DNA of 40,683 nucleotides. Origin: Pseudomonas sp. Ga0074129 (GTDB taxonomy: Bacteria > Pseudomonadota > Gammaproteobacteria > Pseudomonadales > Pseudomonadaceae). Positions 34,978 through 40,683 of this stretch are shown here, in pieces (position 1 is the stretch's first letter; the number at the start of each line of letters is the position of its first letter). Made by a program: the position numbers and the translations under genes. The DNA lies in NCBI GenBank assembly GCA_001465025.1, contig LNDO01000106.1, positions 1 through 40,683 on the forward strand, given 5' to 3'. Under the pieces are notes generated by a model. It was given only the letters and a program-made list of their open reading frames with translations, made no database searches and was not told the DNA's origin.

Positions 34978-36039
34978 ATGTTTTTCAAACCGCGCCCCCC
35001 TGCGGGCAATAGCCATCATGCGAGCGTGACCGATCTACAAGACATCGGTCAGCGTTCGCTCATTCGCATTATTTTCGCCACCACCGGGCTGATCCTCTGG
35101 GTGTTCTGCATTTTGCAGTTCATGGCCGGTAATTACCTGTTTGCCAGTTTTGAGGCTGTGGTAGGGGCGCTTCTGGTTTGGGGCGGCTGGCGCATTGTGC
35201 GGGTGCGCAACGTGGTGCCCTGGGTGTACCTGTATCTGCTGCCGACCTTTAGCTTTCTGCTGTACATCATCGTCATTCCAGATGCCTCCAGCACGGCGTT
35301 TGTCTGGGTCTACACCTTTCCGGTGTTGTCTTACTTGCTGTTGGGGCGCGAGCGCGGCGGCCTGCTCGCGCTGCCCTTTGTATTGCTGGCGTTGCTGCTT
35401 TACCTCACCACTTATCCCGTCAAGCTCGACGCGCGCAGCCTGATTGACCTGGGCAACGCTGTGTTGTGTGGCCTGATGATCATCGTCTTCGTGCACCTCT
35501 ATGAAGCCCGCCGCGCTGTTGCACACCAGCAACTGCAAAAAATGGCGCGCACCGATGCGCTGACAGGTGTGGCCAGTCGTGGCAGCTTTCAGCGGGATCT
35601 GGAACAAAGCATTCTTGAGGCGCAGCGCACGCGTCGGCCGCTGGTGTTGGTGATTCTGGATGTTGACCACTTTAAAGCGGTCAACGATCAGTACGGGCAC
35701 CACGCCGGTGATCAAGCCTTACGGCATATTTGTAACCGCCTCAGCCTGCGCTTGCGCCAAACCGATTTGTTAGGCCGTTTGGGCGGGGAAGAGTTTGGCG
35801 TGCTTTTGCTTAATACCGAGCGCGACGCCGCTGTGGCGTTGGTGGAGGCGTTGCGTGAACAAATTGCCAGCGCGCCGCTGGTGTATGGCGAGCAGCAGAT
35901 TTACCTCACGGTAACCATGGGCTTGGCGCAGTGGCCCACCGATGGCATTACCGCTGAGCAACTGTATCGCTGCGCAGACCAACGCCTGTATCGCGGCAAA
36001 GCACAGGGGCGTAATCGGCTGGTAAGTGATAACACCTAG
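34978..36039 (+). CDS. Membrane-bound diguanylate cyclase with I-site
   Basis: A 353-residue protein with five or six transmembrane helices (for example IIFATTGLILWVFCILQFMAG and LLALPFVLLALLLYLTTY) and a C-terminal GGDEF domain. The active site is GGEEF at residues 269-273. An inhibitory-site RQTD lies at 260-263, exactly five residues before it, so feedback by c-di-GMP is expected. DVDHFKAVNDQYGHHAGDQAL is the usual nucleotide-binding segment. The start at 34978 opens MFFKPRPPAG; a GTG 12 codons upstream is also possible. It precedes, in the same direction, a membrane EAL protein with the opposite activity. Confidence 0.93.
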   Translation: MFFKPRPPAGNSHHASVTDLQDIGQRSLIRIIFATTGLILWVFCILQFMAGNYLFASFEAVVGALLVWGGWRIVRVRNVVPWVYLYLLPTFSFLLYIIVIPDASSTAFVWVYTFPVLSYLLLGRERGGLLALPFVLLALLLYLTTYPVKLDARSLIDLGNAVLCGLMIIVFVHLYEARRAVAHQQLQKMARTDALTGVASRGSFQRDLEQSILEAQRTRRPLVLVILDVDHFKAVNDQYGHHAGDQALRHICNRLSLRLRQTDLLGRLGGEEFGVLLLNTERDAAVALVEALREQIASAPLVYGEQQIYLTVTMGLAQWPTDGITAEQLYRCADQRLYRGKAQGRNRLVSDNT

Positions 36040-36048
36040 CGCAAGCCG

Positions 36049-36090
36049 TCCAGTGCCAAGATAACGGCAGGCTGTTTATCCAGTGCCAAG
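36049..36090. repeat. Short direct repeat TCCAGTGCCAAG
   Basis: TCCAGTGCCAAG occurs at 36049-36060 and again at 36079-36090, in the gap between the GGDEF and EAL genes. Its meaning is unknown. Confidence 0.6.
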
Positions 36091-36189
36091 CGGCCGTCTA
36101 CACTGAAGCTTCAGTTGGCTGGTTACGCAGAGTGCCCAGCCCGCCTGCAGCGCTCGACAGTCGGTGCGCAGGCCACAAAGGGATTTAGC

Positions 36190-37593
36190 ATGACCGTCCT
36201 TTCGTCTTTCCTCAAACAGCTGATCAAGCTCTGGCTCGCCCCTGATCTGGCGCTGGTCGGGCAGCGCCGTGAGCGGCGCATGCGCCTGCTGACCTGTTTG
36301 GTGTTGGTCGTGGTGGGCAGTATCTGGGGCGTCTTCTTCAGCCTGCGAGGCGAGTGGGGCGTCGTGCTGATGGACGTAACCCTGATCAGCTGTGGTATCG
36401 CGGTGTTTGTTCTGACCTGGCGCAACAAGGTGCGCAGCGCCAACCTGCTGCTGTTCAGCGTCATTATTGTGGTGGTGGTCGGCATGACGCTGCTGCTCGA
36501 CCCCTACAGCGCCGAAGCACCGCGCGCCACGCACTTGTACCTGCTGCCCATCGCCGTGGCCGCGCTGATGGCCTTTCGTGAGGAGCCCACCTGGCTGCGT
36601 TATGGCGTGGCGTTGCTGTGTTTGGGGCTCTTTATTGCGCTGGCTTCTTCCACCTGGACGCCGACTCGCGCTTACAGCTTGCCGGACGATGTGCGCCTTG
36701 TAGGCTCTTGGGTGCAGGGTGTCGCCTCAATGGGCATGCTCATGGTGTTACTGCATATTCTGCAAAGCGATGTCAGCGAGCGTTCGGTACTGGACCGTGA
36801 CCTGCAAGTGGCCCTGCGTGAGCAGCAGTTTGAACTGCACTACCAGGCACAACTCGACAACACCGGCCGGGTGGTGGGCGCTGAAGCGTTGATTCGTTGG
36901 CAGCACCCGCAACGCGGGTTGGTGCCGCCCGCGGAGTTTATCGGCCATGCTGAAACCACCGGGCTGATCATCCCCATCGGTCAATGGGTGTTGGCGCAGG
37001 CCATCAGGCAACTGCACGTTTGGCAGGATAATCCGCTGTTTGCAGACCTTGGCTTGGCCGTGAATATCAGCCAAAAGCAATTTCGCCAGAGCACCTTTGT
37101 GGACGAAACCCTACGGCTGATTGACGAGCAGGGCATCGCGGCGCAGCGGCTTGAACTAGAGCTGACAGAGACCCTGATCGTGCAGGACGTCGATGACCTG
37201 CTGCGCAAAATGAATGAGTTGGTGGCGCGCGGTGTGCGCTTTTCGCTCGACGATTTTGGCACCGGCTTCTCATCGCTCAGCCACCTCAAACGCCTGCCGC
37301 TGAACACCCTGAAAATCGACCGATCGTTTATCAGCGACGTGCTCACCGACAATAGCAGCCACAGCATTGTGCGAACCGTCATCGCCCTAGGCCATAACCT
37401 GGGTATGTCGACCATTGCCGAAGGCGTGGAAACCGCTGCCCAGTTAGCGTTTTTGCAAAGCATCGGCTGCGAGCAATTCCAAGGCTACTACTTCAGTAAA
37501 CCGCTGCCACTTGAAGCCTTTGAGGCGTATGTGACGCAGCAGCATGCCAAAGGCTTTACTGCTCACGCTCCCCTCCACATACCCAGTGTCTGA
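36190..37593 (+). CDS. Membrane-bound EAL-domain c-di-GMP phosphodiesterase
   Basis: A 467-residue protein with about six transmembrane helices in the first 210 residues and an EAL domain after it, without GGDEF. The signature E232-A-L, then [17 protein letters not shown], the loop-6 motif [20 protein letters not shown] and EGVETAAQL are all intact, so hydrolysis of c-di-GMP to pGpG is expected. The TTG-initiated frame reaches 25 codons further up, but ATG 36190 with AAAGGGAT upstream is preferred. The diguanylate cyclase gene ends 150 bases upstream without a terminator, so co-transcription is possible. Confidence 0.93.
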   Translation: MTVLSSFLKQLIKLWLAPDLALVGQRRERRMRLLTCLVLVVVGSIWGVFFSLRGEWGVVLMDVTLISCGIAVFVLTWRNKVRSANLLLFSVIIVVVVGMTLLLDPYSAEAPRATHLYLLPIAVAALMAFREEPTWLRYGVALLCLGLFIALASSTWTPTRAYSLPDDVRLVGSWVQGVASMGMLMVLLHILQSDVSERSVLDRDLQVALREQQFELHYQAQLDNTGRVVGAEALIRWQHPQRGLVPPAEFIGHAETTGLIIPIGQWVLAQAIRQLHVWQDNPLFADLGLAVNISQKQFRQSTFVDETLRLIDEQGIAAQRLELELTETLIVQDVDDLLRKMNELVARGVRFSLDDFGTGFSSLSHLKRLPLNTLKIDRSFISDVLTDNSSHSIVRTVIALGHNLGMSTIAEGVETAAQLAFLQSIGCEQFQGYYFSKPLPLEAFEAYVTQQHAKGFTAHAPLHIPSV

Positions 37594-37595
37594 GT

Positions 37596-37618
37596 GCCTG
37601 CGCATAAATGGCGCAGGC
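37596..37618 (+). terminator. Hairpin after the EAL gene
   Basis: GCCTGCGC-ATAAATG-GCGCAGGC is a perfect 8-bp stem three bases after the stop codon. It lacks a T run, so it may stabilise the message end or be a REP fragment instead of ending transcription. Confidence 0.4.
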
Positions 37619-37653
37619 TCCTACGTGCGCTGCTTTTATTGCCGTCCAAATAA

Positions 37654-37683
37654 ACGAGGCCCTGTCGTTTGACAGGGCCTCGT
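37654..37683 (-). terminator. Terminator between the converging EAL and kinase genes
   Basis: ACGAGGCCCTGTC-GTTT-GACAGGGCCTCGT is a perfect 13-bp stem. On the minus strand it is followed by TTTATTT, so it ends the leftward kinase transcript; it may also stop rightward readthrough. Confidence 0.85.
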
Positions 37684-37711
37684 TCACCTCATGGTTACAG
37701 TGCGCTGACGT

Positions 37712-40589
37712 TTAGGCCGCACTGGCGAAGGTAGGTGGCACAATGCACAGCTTGGCGGGCAAGTGGATGTGGGTGGTGAAGCCACGGTAGTCGTCGGCCT
37801 CGTTGCCGCTGTCCAGCACCAACTCAATGCGACCGCCTTCCTCCTCAAGGAACTTCTTCACCGCATCCATGCCCACGCCACGACCGGAGATTTCGGTCAC
37901 CTGCTCGGCGGTTGAGAACCCCGAGGCGAAGATCAGGTTGGCTACTTCCTGTGCCGCCGGGCGTGTGCTGCCCGGTGCGTAGATACCGAGATCGATGGCC
38001 TTCTGGAAGATCCGCCCAATAGCGATGCCGCGCCCGTCATCACGGATGGCAAAGCTCACCGCGCCATCTTTTTCCACGGCATTGATCTGGATCTGTCCCT
38101 GCGCCGGCTTACCTTTGTCCTGGCGCTCTTGCGGGCTTTCAATGCCGTGGTCGATGGCGTTGCGCATCACATGCATAAAGATGTTGTTAAGCATGCCGTG
38201 CGCTTCTTTGCGGGTGTAGACGTTGTGGTCGCGAATCTCAATGGTCGGTACCGGCTTGCCCAGTTCCCCGGCCAGCGACTCAATTGATTTGAGAACGTCC
38301 GCAATCACTTCCGTCATCGGTTCGGCATCAATGGTCACTAGCGAATGGAAGGTGTCGCGGATGATGTGCATCACCTCTTCCGGCAACTGGCTGCTGGGCA
38401 GCGACGCGATGCTGGCCATCAGCTTGGCAATCCGCTCGCGGTCTACTTGCGCACCGGCGATACCCTGGTTGCCATCGCGGCCGAGTTTGTCTTTGAAAAT
38501 CCCGCTGTAAACCTTGATCGCCTGTTCGGCGAAGGCCAGTTCGTCGAGCAGTTCACCGGGCTGCCATTGCATCTCATCGTTTTTGCGCAATTGGTCGAAG
38601 GTGTTCTCGATCCGGTGCACGGTATCGGTGATGTGCTTGAGGCCATAGGTGCGGGCGTTGCCCTTAACGGTGTGGATATTGCGGAACAGTTCGGCCAGCT
38701 TGCTCAGGTCGCGCTGCTCGGTGCCTTCGATGATGGTGCGGCACTTGCCGACCAGATCCGCGGAGCCAGCAATAAAATCGCTGAACTTGTCGGCATCCAC
38801 CGAGAGGATCTCGCCAATGATCATCAGCTCCTGCTTCTGCCCTTCGGCTTCGGCCTGCAGCACTTTGAGCGCAGTAACGTCGCGCACGGTCACCATCAGC
38901 TTGGTCACCACATCCTGATCGTCAATGATCGGGTCCCAATCCAGCTCAATTTGCTTGAGCGGTTTGTCGGGCAGGGCGATGGCCAGTTCTTTGACCAGCA
39001 GGTGCGAGTTGAACTCATACATCATCGAGTCTTCGCCGATGATCGAAGTCACCGACGTCGAGGCTGCATCGACAATGTCTGAGCTGAGGTTGGAGTGGCT
39101 GAACATAAAGTCGACAAAGTGACGGTTGGCCACGTTTTTGGTTTCGAAGATGGTTTCCAGATAGGCCGCGTATTCCGGGTGAATCTGCCCGCCTTCGACG
39201 ATGGTGAACAAGCCCTGGTGCATGTTGGAGAACATATTGGCGATGTCCTCGTTCTTTTGCTTGAGGGCTGCCGTGCGTTCTTCGACCTTTTTCTCCAGAG
39301 TGCGGTTGTGCTCTTCGATCACCTCGACCATGCGGATGTTCTTGATGGTGGTGACCAGTGAGCGCGCCACCGAAGAGACAAACTCATAGTCACTGTCGGC
39401 GAACGCAACTTTGTTCACGTCGCCGGAGAAGTTCATCACCCCGATCAGAATGTCCTTATCGACCAGTGGCACGCAAAGCAGGGCTTTGGCTTTTTCGTTC
39501 TCGCCGCCGATGTAGTCCGATGAGCTGCTGGTGTCCGGTACAAAGATCGCCTGCTTGCTGTCTGCCGCTTTACCGATGATGCCTTCGCCCATGACGAAGG
39601 TAAGGGCTGTAGGCGCGTCGTCCATTTGTTTGGGCGGCAGAAACGCCTTGGCTTCGAGGTCGTTGTCCTTGTTGAACAGGTACACCGAGCCACTTTCGAT
39701 ACCGATTTTGTCGTACATCGCATGCAGCACCAACTCCAGCGCGGTGTCCTGGTCGCGTGCTGCTGCTAGGGTGCCACCGATGCCGTTGAGCTTGGCCAGG
39801 TCGATCATCTTCTTGCGAATGGCTTGGCGCATCGAGTTGAAGTTTTGCGTGGCCAGTGCCAGCAGAATCAGCAGGATCACGATGGTGCTCTTGAAGCCGA
39901 AGCTCACGCTGTCGGCCAGTTCCTGTTGCAGGCGGGTGAATTGCGCATCCGCCGACACCAGCACGCTGTCGAGCCCGGCAACCGCTTTTTGCACTGAGGC
40001 TTTCGAGGTGTTGAGGGCGGCCCAGGAAACCTCCTGCTGCTGCAGTTGCTCGCGTTTATGCGTCACGAAGTTGGGTTGGCTCTGCAGGCGCTCACGCAGT
40101 TTTGCCACGCTCTCGCGCGTCATGATGACGATGCCGTCCTGATCCATTGGCTCGAACAGCGGCACGGCTTTATCGAACCAGAGCATGGCACCATTGATGA
40201 TGAACTCCAGGTCATCCTCGGCGGTGGCCAGTGTCTCGACATTTTTAGTGTTTTGCATTTCCTGGGCAGCTTTGGCCACGCCCGCCAGCAACGCGTCGGC
40301 CTGGTTGGCAAAGCCTTGGGCCAGTTGCAGATCGGCTTCTTTGTCGCGGCTTGGGGCGCGGGCGTTGACGATCTCCATCAGGGCAAAGCCCACGTCATCC
40401 GCACGCTCGGTGACCACCGCCACCTCATCCAGCATGCGCTGCTCGGCACCCAATGCCGCCAGTTTGGCGCTGAACATCTCGCCAACGGCCACCTTATAAG
40501 CCTCGTAATCGGCTTTGATGGCTCCAACCAATTCCGCGCGCTGTGGGTCGTTGACGACCAGGGTTTCCAGCTTGCCGAAGTTAGTACTG
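37712..40589 (-). pseudogene. CheA-like sensor kinase, 5' end cut by an insertion sequence
   Basis: About 960 native codons of a large signalling kinase. In order: an extracytoplasmic sensor region, a membrane helix (TIVILLILLALATQ), a GAF domain, a coiled coil (EEHNRTLEKKVEERTAAL), a PAS-like region, an HPt domain with phospho-acceptor His in FRNIHTVKGNART (codon at 38674-38672), and a CheA-type ATPase (N box HVMRNAIDHGIE, DDGRGIA, SGRGVGMDAV). No CheW-like domain follows. The first codons (upstream of NFGKLETLVVND) are replaced by an insertion-sequence end. The frame runs on to a start at 40669 inside the element, so a protein lacking its first membrane segment might still be made; more likely the gene is broken. 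Confidence 0.8.
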
Positions 40590-40683
40590 TGTTGGCGCTG
40601 ATGGAAAATTGACCCACCCTGCCGATTGAAATTTGACCCAGGGCGGATTGCTGATTTTGTTACCAGCAACTGTGGATAAGTCT
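40590..40683. mobile_element. End of an insertion sequence, probably IS21 family, running off the window
   Basis: From TGTTGGCGCTGATGG the sequence no longer fits the kinase. It contains two spaced copies of a related motif, GGAAAATTGACCCACC (~40602) and TTGAAATTTGACCCAGG (~40625). Repeated AATTTGACCCA-like motifs at a TG-starting end are what I associate with IS21-family termini (binding sites for the transposase). No transposase gene is inside the window. The exact boundary could be 40588 or 40590. Confidence 0.6.

Noticed and set aside
40671-40679. A DnaA-box 9-mer TGTGGATAA at the right edge
   Set aside because: It lies inside the insertion-sequence end, so it is likely carried by the element and not part of a chromosomal cluster.
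1-40683. CRISPR arrays, tRNA or rRNA genes, prophage
   Set aside because: I saw no regularly spaced direct repeats, no tRNA-like cloverleaf and no phage genes. The short repeats present are irregularly dispersed palindromes.

Overview
The window looks like a chromosomal segment of a Pseudomonas species (Gammaproteobacteria). It is moderately GC-rich. From memory, the gene order glcB, GNAT, GcvR-like, rarD, srkA, comF, bioBFHCD, a small PA0505-like gene and acyl-CoA dehydrogenases resembles P. aeruginosa PA0482-PA0508. Several regulatory sites also fit Pseudomonas (PsrA-, HutC-, BirA- and NemR-like boxes), as do the short palindromic repeats. No rRNA, tRNA or CRISPR was seen.

Layout. (1) 0.3-7.0 kb: malate synthase G (-), GNAT acetyltransferase (+), double-ACT GcvR-like regulator (+), RarD permease (-), SrkA kinase (-) and ComF (-). 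A 210-bp gap holding three DnaA-box-like 9-mers lies between the GcvR-like gene and rarD. (2) 7.0-11.7 kb: complete late biotin pathway bioB-F-H-C-D, tightly packed, with a probable BirA operator over the bioB promoter. (3) 11.7-12.9 kb: a 99-aa protein resembling the two ends of a flagellar rod/hook subunit, and an HExxH protein of the SprA-related family. (4) 13.0-20.2 kb: three paralogous ~600-aa acyl-CoA dehydrogenases, each with its own terminator. The first follows a promoter carrying a PsrA-type box. A membrane diguanylate cyclase sits between the first two. (5) 20.4-26.7 kb: histidine utilisation operon hutI-G-U-H-C behind a HutC-type operator. It encodes the four-step route, with a ureohydrolase-type formimidoylglutamase. 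(6) 26.7-30.0 kb: an endonuclease-I-like secreted protein that seems to lack the catalytic Glu-His motif, an unexplained segment ending in a strong terminator, a TetR/hydrolase pair with a NemR-like operator, and a 68-aa hypothetical protein. (7) 30.0-33.2 kb: LysR regulator, periplasmic polyamine-binding protein and agmatinase. (8) 33.4-34.9 kb: tyrS preceded by a 21-codon leader ORF containing Phe-Tyr-Tyr and by mutually exclusive RNA pairings that reach the tyrS Shine-Dalgarno. This is the most interesting signal in the window. (9) 35.0-37.6 kb: a membrane GGDEF protein followed by a membrane EAL protein. (10) 37.7 kb to the right edge: a CheA-like sensor kinase whose 5' end is cut by the end of an insertion sequence, probably IS21 family, running off the window.

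The genes are mostly core metabolism (glyoxylate shunt, biotin, fatty-acid oxidation, histidine and agmatine catabolism) with three c-di-GMP enzymes. At least nine short interspersed repeats of several families sit in the gaps, and two of them supply the stop codon of the preceding gene. Protein names come from motif recognition and memory of the families; no search was run.
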